From NCBI GenBank assembly GCA_011032825.1, contig JAADJZ010000003.1:1054001-1118000 (forward strand): DNA of 64,000 nucleotides. The letters run 5' to 3'. Below are positions 1 to 10,336 of this stretch, piece after piece. The notes beneath the pieces are model-generated. The model saw only the letters and a program-made list of their open reading frames with translations. It was not told where the DNA came from and ran no database searches. This stretch comes from Massariosphaeria phaeospora. Lineage: Eukaryota > Ascomycota > Dothideomycetes > Pleosporales. The position numbers were made by a program, and so were the translations under genes. Each line of letters opens with the position of its first letter. Positions within the stretch are counted from its first letter, which is position 1.

Positions 1-212
1 AAAGACGCAATAGTCTAAATCATTTCTCATTACGTTTTGAGGTACGAACGATGTGTCTCTGTCCATCTAGAAGCAGAAGGAACAGTCAACGCCGGGATCG
101 ACCGTCAAGTGAATGATCCATTATAACAAACGATCTTAATAACAAAGACGCCAGCGTACAGATGCGTTACAGTCAGTCTATTCTTGGTCTCCAATTACGT
201 GGCCGCGCAGCA

Positions 213-1768
213 CTACTCGACGAGTTCCAGCTCTGCCGTGCGCTCTTTTGCAAATGTATGCTTCCATTCATCCCAGAGACGCAGAAGTTCCTGGGTGTAT
301 TTCTCATGCACCTGCTCAATATATTCTTTATCAGGGTGCTTGTTCTGTACGACTCGAATTGGGCGGCCGACGACGATGTTTATTGGCCTGCGGTAAGGCA
401 TCATGCCGACGTCATAGTTGAATACGCCTCGAGCGTGGAACAACGGAACAGTAAAACCCATAAGTTTCTTGACGAGCATCTGAAACTTGTGCATGGTAGG
501 ATGCGACTGTGGGTCGAGCTGCTCATAGATGTCGTTCTCGCCGAATGCAAGCACAGGGACTAAGTCAGCGCCTTGCCGGATGGCTAACTTGACGAAACCC
601 TGGCGTTTGCGGAGTACGAGGCGCAGCGTGCCAGGTTGTGCGTCCAGAGATTCTCGAGCACCGCCAACGACAATGGTGATGGCGCGGCCCATGCCTTCGC
701 CATTCCTCCCCCCTTTCGAAAGTATGTTTTCGCATGATTCACGCGACACAGACGCAAGACCCATACGGAGGGCGTACTCGCGGTACAGCGGGATACGGAA
801 GTTGGAGTCGAGGGTCAACAGGGTGTTGGTGATGCCCGGAAACAGCTGCGAGAAGCCCAAGGCCTCAGTGGCAAATGCCGCAAACGCGCCATGGGATATG
901 ATGCCGTGGGGATGGTACCCAAGCACGTACTTGCGCGTTGGCTCCAGCTCCTGCGAACGATGCAGCCGTGCTGGGAAGTATGATGCAAAGAGCGACCACA
1001 CCGGAAGCCGTCGAAGCCGATCGCTTCGGAAGGAAAGCTCGCCCGAAGTCCCGGCGTTCGAGAATAGTACGTATATAAGGTAGGGAAGGAGGATGGGCCA
1101 AAGCAGAGGGATGCTGCAGAGGAAGAAGAAGATGCCAAGGGTGCCAGCGATGCTGAGTGTGTGCATTAACACGGCGAGTGTCTGCAGGCGGCGCTGGAGG
1201 GGCACATTGAGCGGAGCGAAGCGGATTCTACTCGAGTTAGCAACACTGCGCCGGAAGCAATGGGTTTCCATGCCACACACTTGCTCTTCTGCCAGCCAGC
1301 GCCAGCCTGCCGCCCGGACATCAGGTCGAAGCTCAGGCGGCCTGGCTTGGTGTCGTTCCGATTGTCTTTTTCGTAGTCGGCTGGCGGCTTCACCGTCGCC
1401 AGAGTCAGCCCATTGTCGTCCTCGTGCTGCCCAAAGAGGTCTCCAGCAATGACCTCGCCATGTTTGCGTCCAAGCGAGCCATTGCCTTTGAGCGACGTCT
1501 TGCGGCGGTGGCCCTTGGTGGGTGTCCGCGGGCTGCCGTCCTGGCCCGCGCCCTCGTACTGCTCCGTCTCGTCGCCCGACGGGATGATGATGCGGCCATG
1601 GCTTTGTAGATTTGAGATGTGCGTCGGCCTGTGGTCAGTTGTGCCGTCTGTGTCGGTGACGTGGGGTTCGGGCGCGATGGCTTCTTCGGCGGCCGCAGCG
1701 TACGACTTGGGCGGGAGTTGGTGAGCCTGGCGCTCCTCGGGCCGCGCGGGCTCGGCATTGAGCGACAT
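213..1768 (-). CDS. Diacylglycerol O-acyltransferase, DGAT2 family (Dga1-like)
   Basis: Exons 1281-1768 and 213-1227 on the complement, with a 53-nt intron 1228-1280 (donor GTGTGT, branch GCTAAC, acceptor TAG); the product is 500 aa. DGAT2 enzymes acylate diacylglycerol to triacylglycerol at the ER and lipid-droplet surface. The second exon holds a hydrophobic hairpin near the start of the conserved domain and then the family signature HPHG in YHPHGIISHG, followed by the GGARE stretch typical of this family. Splicing restores the conserved run IRFAPLNVPLQRRLQ across the junction, which supports the intron. The first exon, starting MSLNAEPARP, is a polar, low-complexity N terminus, so the exact start is less certain than the domain. 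It is divergent from the STK19-like gene, with a 451-bp shared upstream region. Confidence 0.92.
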
Positions 1769-2219
1769 AGCGAGTGATGCAATCCGTGCAGGTGTGCGGT
1801 TCCAGCGGTGGCCGACGGTGCAGGTGATGTGTTCTGTTCTGTGGAGGGGACAATGGCCAGGGCGCGGTTGCTGTCGCAGTCGCGGTTGTTGCGCGCAATT
1901 GCCCAACGCTGCGGACGCGGCGTGGGGATGACGTCGCCCGGCGGCCGCGCAGGAAGCTGCGAACGTCTGAGTGGCGCGTCGGTGGCGGGTGCCGACGCAT
2001 CTCACATCTCCTCCACCAGCATGCTCCCAAGATGCTGCACCCCTCGTTCGTTACATTGAGGACACGCGCATGCAATTCATGGATGACTACAGCTTTGCGT
2101 CTGCTTTGTCGCTGTCCGAACCGTCCCTGCTGCCTGGCTGACATGATTGTCGCCGCTGGTTGGACCCGTAGCTCCTAGTCCCTACCTACAAGTGTGTCCG
2201 GAACTCACAGTCATTTACC
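1769..2219. promoter_or_regulatory. Shared intergenic region between divergent DGAT2 and STK19-like genes
   Basis: This 451-bp stretch lies between two divergently transcribed starts and must hold both 5' leaders. No clear TATA box or other named motif was recognised. Open frames crossing it lack recognisable domains and were not called. Confidence 0.5.
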
Positions 2220-3497
2220 ATGAAAGAGAAGGAGAAGAACTTGTCAAACAGCACAATGTCGTTACACGTTACAGCACCACACTCGTCGCGCATCAGGAAG
2301 ACGCGCAAGTCCAGTGCAGCCTCGTCGCTAGTAGGCCTGCGGCGCTCCATTTCCTCCCCTTCCTCGGCGAGCTCCCGTAGGAAGTCGTCTTCGTCAGTCC
2401 AGGCCCAAGGACATGATGACGATGAAAACCGTTTAAATGACACTGGAGTCATAGCGTTGTTGACCGAGGACTTGAACTTCCGCGATGTTCCCCAATTCAT
2501 CGAGTACATCCGCAATACCATGTTTGGCGACATTCCCGAGACAGGGGCTGGCATGAATTCAAGCCGTATTGCTGAGGTCCTAAATCATCGAAAGTCATTG
2601 CCTCCACTAGTTACAGTGGCACACCTCGATGCCCTTAGCCCATCTTCTACCAGAACCGAGCGCGAACTGGTCGAACTAGCACAAGCTGGCGTCCTTCGGA
2701 GAGTCCTTATACCACATAGAGGTGTTGGAGCCGCCGCTGTGGGAGATGGAATTGCTTCGGTCCGAGAGTGGCAAAGTCTCGTTCGCGCCCATACTGGGCT
2801 TGATAATAATTTGAAAGGTATTTTCTAGATTTCTTTCGTTTTTTCTTACCACTGACCTTTCCCAGCCAAATATATCACTTTAATGGATGCGAATTCCACT
2901 TCAACAACCGTTCCGAACACCTCGTTCCTGCCAGCAGAGATATCTTCCTTGACCGCTGCCGGGTTTCTCACTTCGACCACACCACCAGACTCCCGCTCTT
3001 CTTCTTTTGCATCGCCGGGCGCTGGTAGTTTGGGCACTCTTGCCGCCATATCATCGTCTGGCTCTCGATACGCCGCCGGTTCTTTTGCCGCTGTTGGAGG
3101 AGCTGCGGCTTCTCAACACATCCCCGGTGGGGGGACTGGCCGTCGACCGATGCCATCCGCTCACTATAACTTCTCACTTCCTAACACTGGGTCCCATATC
3201 AAGCTTGTTGTTGAAGCGCGCAATCACTTACTAAGTATGGTCAAAAAGTCCAAATACAAAGAAGTGCCAATGGAGACTCTACGCGAACGTTGGGACGGCG
3301 GTATCCTTGGCAAGGCCGAGATAGCGGAGAAGAAGAAGGCGAGAGGTGAGTTCGCAGGTGTCTTGCCTGGGAAAACGAAGATGTGGAAGCAATTTTATGG
3401 CTTGAGGTTCGAGTGGATTCTCGAGGAATGTGTCGGTGCTGGGCTGTTGGAGCTCTTCGAGACTGGGAGTGTGGGCAAGGCTGTCAGGGCAATTTGA
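2220..3497 (+). CDS. STK19-like winged-helix protein
   Basis: Exons 2220-2817 and 2866-3497, with a 48-nt intron 2818-2865 (TTTCCCAG acceptor); 409 aa. An in-frame ATG at 2256 (MSLHVTAPHSS) is an equally good start and would give 397 aa. The first 70 residues are Ser/Arg-rich. The conserved part begins around DTGVIALLTEDLNFRDVP and includes GVLRRVLIPHRG and EWQSLVRAHTGLDNNLK, then a Ser/Ala-rich linker, and ends with a C-terminal block containing FYGLRFEWILEECVGAGLLE. This layout matches the STK19 family. STK19 was once called a kinase but is now regarded as a winged-helix DNA-binding protein acting in transcription-coupled repair; no kinase motifs are visible here. The family call is from pattern recognition. 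Confidence 0.75.
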
Positions 3498-3719
3498 TAC
3501 CTACGCTAGATGTAACTCTTTATCTAGAGTACTACCTATCTATTACTTAGACTTTATCGTGTATCTTGTAGAATTAAGTTGACGTTGTGTATAGAATTGT
3601 AGCTTTCTATAGTTGTATCGTTGCGTCCAAGGATCGTTTGGAGGGGCGCTGATTTATCTCCTTAGTTCCAGAGATTCCGTTTCCGTAAGAGATCCGTCCC
3701 CGCACACAATTCACCAAGC

Positions 3720-4448
3720 ATGAACACCAAACTACCGCCACCCGTCAGAGCTGATGCTTCGCCGAATCAATGCCTCATCCATGTCATCCGTCACGGAGAG
3801 TCCCTCCATAATATCGATCGAGGCTATCCATATCGCGACCCGCCCCTCACCGAAGCTGGCTACCATGCCACAGCGAACATCAGGCTGCCCGTGGCACCCG
3901 ACCTCATTCTCATCTCACCCATGACGCGCACCATCCAAACCGCGTTGAACGCATTCTCATGCCTTCGAGATCCAGAGCTTCATGTCCAGCCGGAGGTGCA
4001 GATCTGGCCAGATCTCCGGGAAGCTCACGACGCAATATGCAACAAAGGTCTCGGTCGCGCAGACATGCAATCCAAGTTTCCCCAATTCGACTTCTCGCAC
4101 TGTCCTGAAGCATGGGATTACGCGCCTCATACGGTGGAAGGCGCTAGCGATCGCGCGGAAACGGTCCGACTGCGGTTGAAGCTTCTGGCAGCTACGCACA
4201 AGAACATAGCAGTCCTGTCTCACCGAGGCTTCATCGCATTCCTGGTCAAAGGGCGAAGGTTCGGTGTGTGTGAGAGCCGGACATTCCGGTTTGCGTCAAT
4301 CGAGGAAGCGCAGGATGTGGGTGTGAGGATGGGCGTGCACTGCGAAACCCTCCATGAGCAGGATTTTGGGCCTACGGTCCTTGTTTTGCTTGAAGAGGAT
4401 CGCGAAGAAGATCACCTTCGTGGAGCAGAAAATCAACAGGGCGAATAG
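3720..4448 (+). CDS. Histidine phosphatase (phosphoglycerate-mutase-like) superfamily protein
   Basis: Single exon, 242 aa. Near the N terminus the strand LIHVIRHGES carries the RHG signature whose histidine is phosphorylated during catalysis. It is followed by PLTEAG and by SPMTRTIQTA, which supplies the second conserved arginine. AVLSHRGF near residue 165 supplies the second catalytic histidine. No signal peptide is visible, so it is probably cytosolic. Related fungal proteins are broad small-molecule phosphatases, and the substrate cannot be told from sequence. The frame of the next gene opens upstream of this stop codon, but that gene's plausible starts (4513, 4717) lie downstream. The start MNTKLPPP is the first ATG of the frame. 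Confidence 0.88.
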   Translation: MNTKLPPPVRADASPNQCLIHVIRHGESLHNIDRGYPYRDPPLTEAGYHATANIRLPVAPDLILISPMTRTIQTALNAFSCLRDPELHVQPEVQIWPDLREAHDAICNKGLGRADMQSKFPQFDFSHCPEAWDYAPHTVEGASDRAETVRLRLKLLAATHKNIAVLSHRGFIAFLVKGRRFGVCESRTFRFASIEEAQDVGVRMGVHCETLHEQDFGPTVLVLLEEDREEDHLRGAENQQGE

Positions 4449-4716
4449 CCATGGGAAGACGCTTCGCACAAGGTGTGAAGTGGGAAGGATTGTTCTAGAG
4501 CACCTTCCGCCAATGAGAGCCGTGCAACGCCGAGTTTATGCCGATGGCTGGTGCGCCACCTCACACCTCAAGAATTCGCGCACATCCACCACCACACCAG
4601 ACGATTGCAACAACCCCAACGAGGCCATTTCATCACCCGGTTATCTCGCCCCCACCGCATCCTCTCCGCATGCGCTGCCTCCGCCCCTGCCGTCCGGATC
4701 TGCATCGGGATCCAGC

Positions 4717-6378
4717 ATGTCCAAGAACCTGGCGCGCAGTGCGGTCCACCGCTGCTCCTTCAAGGTCCCCAAAAACCCGCGCTACCAATGTCCACGCCAA
4801 GCGGTAATATTGGAGCCCCTCTTTCGCAGTTGGTACTGTTTGTATCACGACAAATACGCGCAACAGCGCTGCCAGGCCTACTGCGACTTCCAGGGCATGC
4901 AATGTCCAGAGCTAGGTGTGGCGGTGAACCAGGACACGGGGCGGAGATATTGCGAAAAACACGATCCGAACCGTCGCGCCGAGAGTGCTGAGAGTGTTGA
5001 GAGTGTTAAGGATGTTGAGATGGTTGAGAGTGTGAAAAGTGTGAAGAGCATCAAGATTGTCAAGAGCATCAAGACCGTCAAGACCGTCAAGAGTCCCACG
5101 GCCGTCAAGAGTCCCTTGACCGTCCAGAGTCCCATGACCGTCAAGAATCCCATAGCCGTTAAGAGTCGCATAACCGTCAAGAGTCCCATAACCGACAAGA
5201 GTCCCAGGAGTGTTCAGAGTGTTAAGGTTTATGAAGCTCCAGAGAGGCAGTATGAGGAGCTACACTCTGGATTAGATTCTCCCGTTGAAGAGAAATTTGA
5301 GCAAGTCAGAGTGGATGAGGAAGCAGAACCTCCAGAGAGGCAGTATGAGGATATGTATTCTGTATCAGATTCTCCCGTTGAGGAGACATTTGGACAAGTC
5401 AAAGTGGAGGAGGGAGCGGAACCCCCCATGTCACCGGTACCGTCTTTATTATACAGTCTTGAACCTCCAACACCTACCGCACTTTCTCCGCCAATAACTC
5501 CACTCGACGGAGATCCAACGCCACATCTCCAGAAGCTCGACGAACCCGTTCTGGCTTTCCCAGAGCCCTCTCCATACCAAGACGAGCCACCAACCCCCCC
5601 GTTCCAATTTCATGCCAGACGGGACTCAGCAAATGTTTTTAAAACCATGCTAGCATTTTCAGAGCTCTCCCCGTTCAACAACCCGCCGCCAACGACCCCA
5701 TTTCAGTTTCCGGCAAGACAAAACTCAACGCATGTTATCCAAAGCGTTCAAACTTTTTCAGAACCATCACGCTCCCAAAACGAGCCGTCAACGCCCCCAT
5801 TTCGATTTCCGGCAAGACAAAACTCAGGACATGTTCTCAGCAGCGTTCGAGCTTTTTCTGAGCCTTCAACACCACAGAGTGAGCCACCGACGCCCCCATT
5901 TCGATTCCCGGCAAGACAAAACTCAGCGCATGTTTTCAAAAACATTCAGGCGTTTTCAAAGCCCTCTCCACCTCTAGACGAGCGGCCAACATTCCCATCT
6001 CGATTTCCGTCAAGACACAACTCTGCGCATATCTTAGGCGCCGTTCAGAAATTCAAATTTCCAGAACCCTTTCCAACTCAATACGAACCAACAACGCCTC
6101 TATTTCAACATATGGTAAGACAGAACTCACTGAATCTTATCAACCGCGAGATTTTCGAAAACAAAGATCACGTTCATATTGCAACCATGTACGTGCAGTG
6201 CAATATCTGCCTCGAAAAGCACAGCGCTGCTAGTATGCGCAAGGTTGAGGCTTGCGGACATCAGTTCCGAGGACTCTGCTTGAAGAAAGTTCTGGTTAAG
6301 GGTAGTGCGAGGCGGTACAACTGTACTAGCTGCCGCGCTTGGATGACGGATATGCTCGAGAAGCAGAGTGAATCCTAG
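4717..6378 (+). CDS. Repeat-rich protein with N-terminal Cys/His module and C-terminal degenerate RING
   Basis: Single exon. From ATG 4717 (MSKNLARSAV) it is 553 aa; an in-frame ATG at 4513 would add 68 residues. Four blocks are visible. Residues about 10-85 hold Cys/His pairs (HRCSF, QCPRQ, WYCLYH, QRCQAYC, YCEKH), an arrangement like C3Hc3H-type zinc modules. Next is a stretch rich in VKS/VKT triplets and KSP. Two copies of a roughly 33-aa acidic unit beginning PERQYE follow. Then come six 33-aa units with the core PPTPPFRFPARQNSAH. The C terminus from residue 495 is RING-like: CNIC, CGH, LC and CTSC, but the fifth ligand of a canonical RING is arginine (CGHQFR instead of CGHQFC). The overall family is not recognised. 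A zinc-binding ubiquitin-ligase role is possible but unproven. Confidence 0.7.
   Translation: MSKNLARSAVHRCSFKVPKNPRYQCPRQAVILEPLFRSWYCLYHDKYAQQRCQAYCDFQGMQCPELGVAVNQDTGRRYCEKHDPNRRAESAESVESVKDVEMVESVKSVKSIKIVKSIKTVKTVKSPTAVKSPLTVQSPMTVKNPIAVKSRITVKSPITDKSPRSVQSVKVYEAPERQYEELHSGLDSPVEEKFEQVRVDEEAEPPERQYEDMYSVSDSPVEETFGQVKVEEGAEPPMSPVPSLLYSLEPPTPTALSPPITPLDGDPTPHLQKLDEPVLAFPEPSPYQDEPPTPPFQFHARRDSANVFKTMLAFSELSPFNNPPPTTPFQFPARQNSTHVIQSVQTFSEPSRSQNEPSTPPFRFPARQNSGHVLSSVRAFSEPSTPQSEPPTPPFRFPARQNSAHVFKNIQAFSKPSPPLDERPTFPSRFPSRHNSAHILGAVQKFKFPEPFPTQYEPTTPLFQHMVRQNSLNLINREIFENKDHVHIATMYVQCNICLEKHSAASMRKVEACGHQFRGLCLKKVLVKGSARRYNCTSCRAWMTDMLEKQSES
4984..5227 (+). repeat. Degenerate triplet/KSP coding repeat
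   Basis: In-frame repetition inside the repeat-rich protein gene. It starts with ESVESVKDVE-like units and passes into SVKSIKIVKS and then KSPTAVKSPL-type units of five to six residues. At DNA level the words GTCAAGAG and GTTAAGAG recur every 9-18 bp. The motif gives many Lys-Ser-Pro sites. Confidence 0.85.
5551..6147 (+). repeat. Six tandem 99-bp coding repeats
   Basis: Units start at about 5551, 5650, 5749, 5848, 5947 and 6046. Each encodes about 33 residues of the pattern AFSEPSP-x4-EPPTPPFRFPARQNSAHV; the middle copies are most alike and the last is the most divergent. The exact 99-bp spacing without frame loss points to duplication under coding constraint. Confidence 0.9.
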
Positions 6379-7207
6379 GAAACCGCTTAGGTAACGTAAT
6401 TCACACCCCTGTATAAACGTAATACTAACAAACACATGTTCAAAGAAGTCGGTTTTTGTATAAACATCCCTGCGCCACCTTCAACATTGTATTACTACTC
6501 CCATGACTCACGAATTATGACACTGAGCGGCGATCTCAGCATGACAGTACATTATTATGATCAAGATACCTCTCTACTCCGAAGACTTTTAGCTTAAGGT
6601 ATCCTCAGGATACCACCAACTCAACTCACTATAACATATAATAATTCATTTCCAAAGACCACAAACGGGCAGCTTTCTCCAGCTCGGGAGGACTCGCCCT
6701 TAACCCGTGCTGTTCCTTCCCCTTCAAACTTGTAGCTTTACCTCATCCCCTAAAAAGATGCCGATAGCACCGACGAGCGTGATTCTCCGACAACAGACGC
6801 AACAAGTGCGCCTCCTTTTGCGCCGGCGCCAAAATTCGAGACTCGGCAAAAGCGGCGCCTACCCCCTTGGGTGAAGCACTGGGCATAGAATTGAGGACGG
6901 CAACGTTGAAGCAGTGTGTTTTAAAAAAACAATGAGTCATTTGTTTTGACAACGGTCTTGTTGCGCACCTCAATCGAACAGGGTACCACTGCTGCCAACG
7001 TGCTAGTTTTCTATCGATACTCTACTTATACATATAACAATAGTAAGTTGATCTACTAAACCGAACGAAAATCAAAACTAGTAAGCGTAAATTCAATACT
7101 AAGCCATCCACATCAACAACCGACTTCAAGCTACTACAGTTCTTTCCTGCCTCCTCCACTTACTTCCGATCCCTCACATTTCGAGCCTCGCAAGAGTCCG
7201 CATGTCT
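6379..7207. other. Intergenic region, no gene recognised
   Basis: This 829-bp stretch lies between two convergent genes and contains only short unrelated open frames. It should hold both 3' ends. No repeat or RNA gene was seen. Confidence 0.5.
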
Positions 7208-8401
7208 CTAGCACTTCTTCTTCTTAGGGCAGCTTGGCTTGTCGCTGGGCTTGGGCTTGTCGCTGGGCTTGTCGCTCGGAACTGGGTTGCTTGTCTTGGA
7301 CGGCGAGGGCTGAGGGGTAGGAGTAGGAGTTGTGACTGGGGCCGAGGGCGTAGCAGGCTCCTTTGGGCTGGGACTGCTGGAGGGGGCCGCGGTGGAGGCC
7401 TTGGTGACGAGCGTGGTGGGTACGGTGTTTGACGCAGTTGTTGAGCTTGAGCTTGAGCTTGAGCTTGAGGTCGAGCCGGTGGGTGTCGCGGTACTGGATG
7501 CCAAGTCGGTCTGTGTCAAAGTGCTGGAGCTCGCGTCGGACGCCGGTTTCCCCTGCTTCTCGTAATCGTCTTTTTGCTTCTGGAGAGTGGCGGCGGTGAC
7601 CTGGTCGGCGTCGATGTGGCTGCCAGCCATATTGCCCGGCGGCGTGCGGTTCCTGACCCAGGATCCCGCGGCGCTATTATCGATAGCAAGTGATTTGGAG
7701 TTGACAGTGTAAATACCCGTCACGTCGTTGTTATTCTGCAGAGTCCCAAACTCATAGTCGAACCAGACGTTATGCGCCCCTTTCCAGGCGAGCTCTCCCT
7801 TGTCCGTGTATGGCACGGTGTATATGTTCGCGCTCGGGTCCGCAACAAGATAGGCATCGCCGCTCGAGGCCCTGGCCAAAGCCTGCGACGTGCGAGCGAC
7901 CCAGGCCATTTTGGTCATGCCGCTGGACAGGCCCAGGTCTGGGACTTTTTCTAGAGCCTTGTACCAGCTGTCCGGCAAGATGTCGTTGATCGTTTTGCCC
8001 TTGAGACCTGGGTTCTCCTTGACGAATTTCTTGGCATTGGAGTAACCGCCGTTGAAAGAATAGAAGACTGTCGAGCTCTCGCTCGAAAGAATGCCGCACA
8101 GTATGATATCCGCGACAATGTCTGCAACCGAGGGCATGGGATCCGCGTTCTTGTAAACGTTCCAGCCCTTCTCGTCCTGCGGAGCGTCGGGGTTGGGGCA
8201 AACGATACTCGCAGAGGGCGGCTTGGGGAAGTTCTGAGTAGGTGCGTCGTCGCCCTTGCTAAAGCAGCTGAGCTTCTTGCAGATCTTGGAAATCTTGCCA
8301 GCGTCGGTAACGGAAGCCAGTTGGAGGAACAGGAGACCGTACACAAGGAACTGTACAACGGAGGTGTTGACACCGTTCCTGGGGGAGCTTGCGGCAACCA
8401 T
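7208..8401 (-). CDS. Secreted protein of unknown family with Ser/Thr/Pro-rich tail
   Basis: Single exon; I start it at 8401 (MVAASSPRNG), giving 397 aa. The frame stays open upstream to 8761, but that part looks like translated 5' leader. Residues about 13-34 are hydrophobic and end ASVTDA-GK, a credible signal peptide and cleavage site. A globular region of roughly 230 residues follows, with landmarks FYSFNGGYSNAKKF, NDILPDSWYKAL and WFDYEFGTLQNN, and few cysteines. From about residue 280 the protein is low complexity: a run of nine serines, Thr/Pro-rich segments likely to be O-glycosylated, repeated SDKPKP and the end SCPKKKKC. I do not recognise the globular domain. An extracellular or cell-wall location is inferred. 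Confidence 0.75.
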   Translation of the reverse strand: MVAASSPRNGVNTSVVQFLVYGLLFLQLASVTDAGKISKICKKLSCFSKGDDAPTQNFPKPPSASIVCPNPDAPQDEKGWNVYKNADPMPSVADIVADIILCGILSSESSTVFYSFNGGYSNAKKFVKENPGLKGKTINDILPDSWYKALEKVPDLGLSSGMTKMAWVARTSQALARASSGDAYLVADPSANIYTVPYTDKGELAWKGAHNVWFDYEFGTLQNNNDVTGIYTVNSKSLAIDNSAAGSWVRNRTPPGNMAGSHIDADQVTAATLQKQKDDYEKQGKPASDASSSTLTQTDLASSTATPTGSTSSSSSSSSSTTASNTVPTTLVTKASTAAPSSSPSPKEPATPSAPVTTPTPTPQPSPSKTSNPVPSDKPSDKPKPSDKPSCPKKKKC

Positions 8402-9550
8402 ATTGGTAGATGGGCTGTTGATAGAGTGGAAATTGCTTTGGGTATCGTAGCGCTCGGCGAGAAGTCGTGGCGATGAAGATAAAAAGGTTTGACGAAAGTA
8501 CGTTGGTAGGCTAGCCAACAATGAATAAGATCGTAAAAGACAGATTGGATGAAAGAACGAATGGATGTAGACTGATGAGTAGTAGACAGAGCAGAGAAGA
8601 GCCAGGCTTTTTATATCAATCGACTCCAAGAAGTCCACAGGGGCGGATATCTTGCGCCATAGTCTTGAGGACGTTGCTGATGTCCGTGGTGCAGAGTATA
8701 GCGGGTCGCCCTCCAAGTTAGGCATTTGGTGAAATTGTAATCTCTGGCCCATGAACTCCATTCATCTGGCCCCTAGAACACCTGTGCATATTACATACGA
8801 TACGCCGGGTCCATCTTGTTGCCAGCAAAAGAAGGCAAAGAAACGAGAAGGCAAAGGAGGCAGGCTGAAGGCAAGACGCATCCCTTGCCATTGTCTATAT
8901 AACTGCAAGATAGATGCAGTGACTCTAAGAGCTTTTGATAGTCAAGATCGACTGCAAGCTGTCTCAAGATCTCGGTGAGTGAGACGAACTAAGTTTAGTT
9001 CCATGATGAGGGTTGGATACAAGCGACAGGACGATCTGGCGTACCTGGAATTCAAAGTGTACAATGGGTCAGGTCACGGATGGAAATTGCGGAGTGTGGA
9101 GGGTCGGACGTAACGTCTAGCAGCATTGGGGGCTGATGAAGTCGAGGGCTCGGGTCCGCCCAGGTTGTTAGTAAATGCCCTCACGTAGGCTTAGCCACAC
9201 CTGCTGTTCACTGGCCGACGTTTAGTGTGGCGCAGGCCCATTAACCATTCACGGGTTTCTTGGTCTAGCTTACTTGTGTGCAGCAGTTTCCACAAACATC
9301 CTCAGCCGCCGAAGAACTTCTATAACCCAGTTTCACCATACGAGGTTGTGGTTGCACTTAACATCAGCTCGTATTTTCGGACCCTGAAGTTATTTTCAAC
9401 TCTTGCAGTGCTTGTCAGCTGCGTCCCACTCGACTGCCGGCATTGGATGCGCCTACTAATTAGCTTTACATTATCTCGCCTGGCCCGCTGCATACAAAAT
9501 ACCAAATCAGCGACCAACCCCGACCTTTCGTATTGAGAAGAACTATCACC
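8402..9550. promoter_or_regulatory. Intergenic region between divergent secreted-protein and ankyrin genes
   Basis: This 1149-bp stretch separates two divergent starts. It includes a likely 5' leader for the secreted protein, whose frame stays open to 8761. No further gene or named regulatory motif was recognised. Confidence 0.45.
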
Positions 9551-10336
9551 ATGGCCAACGTACGCCAGATGATCCTCGTTGCATGCTCGAGTGGCGACAT
9601 TCCTACTCTAGAGACGATGTTCCGAGAGTTCGACATTGGCGCCAGTCATCCGCAACTTCCCTACGGATTCGACAGGAATCTTCCCGAAGAACAGCACCCA
9701 CCTGCCGTCGTGCAGATGCTCGAGGCTGCCATCACAGGCCAACAGGTTGCAGTTATATCCTTTCTCTTCGCGAAGTTCCCAGGCTCTAGCTTCTACGGCT
9801 CCCCCATGCGGACGGCCATCGACACAGGCAACGCCCAGGTGCTGAGAGCAGTCTGCAAGCTGGATCCAGCATCGGCTGACGCAGAAATTGGCGACGACGA
9901 GGCTGTGAATGCGCTGGGTTACGCGTGCTCCAAAGCAAACAGTGCAGAGCTCGTCAAAGTGCTGCTCGACGCCGGCGCGGATCCAAACAGAGTGCCGCCG
10001 TTCAGGCTGCCAGGCAACTGGAATGTCTCTGCCGCAGTACTCGGGGGTCTGCCGGCGTCAACCTTTGAGCAGTTCTTTGATGCGGGATATCAGGGTAACG
10101 ATCCTTATGCTGTAAAACTGGCAGTGGAGAAGAAACGTCTAGATGTTCTGCAGGTGCTGTTTGCGAGGAGCAAGACCCTTCCAGACGCGAAGTTTCCGCC
10201 CGAGGAGGAACTGACCGAAGCGGCAAACAAGGGAAACGACGCAGAAGTGGTCGCAGCGATCAAGCGTGGCTATGCGGCTCGTTCTCGACAGAGGAAGGGA
10301 CTGGTTGCAACCCTCATTAGCAAAATTCGGTCGTGA
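9551..10336 (+). CDS. Ankyrin-repeat-like protein
   Basis: Single exon, 261 aa, starting at ATG 9551 in a strong context (TATCACCATGGCC). The protein is a run of helical pairs. Clear ankyrin signatures are LVKVLLDAGADPNRVPP near residue 140 and weaker copies such as ALGYACSKANSAELVKVLL, AVEKKRLDVLQVLF and EAANKGNDAEVVAAIKRG. There is no signal peptide, membrane segment or catalytic domain. The family is large in filamentous fungi, and partner or role cannot be inferred. The C terminus is basic (ARSRQRKG). Confidence 0.8.
   Translation: MANVRQMILVACSSGDIPTLETMFREFDIGASHPQLPYGFDRNLPEEQHPPAVVQMLEAAITGQQVAVISFLFAKFPGSSFYGSPMRTAIDTGNAQVLRAVCKLDPASADAEIGDDEAVNALGYACSKANSAELVKVLLDAGADPNRVPPFRLPGNWNVSAAVLGGLPASTFEQFFDAGYQGNDPYAVKLAVEKKRLDVLQVLFARSKTLPDAKFPPEEELTEAANKGNDAEVVAAIKRGYAARSRQRKGLVATLISKIRS

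Noticed and set aside
4354..4716. Upstream extension of the repeat protein overlapping the histidine phosphatase gene
   Set aside because: The first part is the phosphatase coding sequence read in another frame; later ATGs at 4513 and 4717 are more plausible starts.
7441..7470. GAGCTT microsatellite
   Set aside because: It lies within the secreted-protein coding region and simply encodes part of its serine run.
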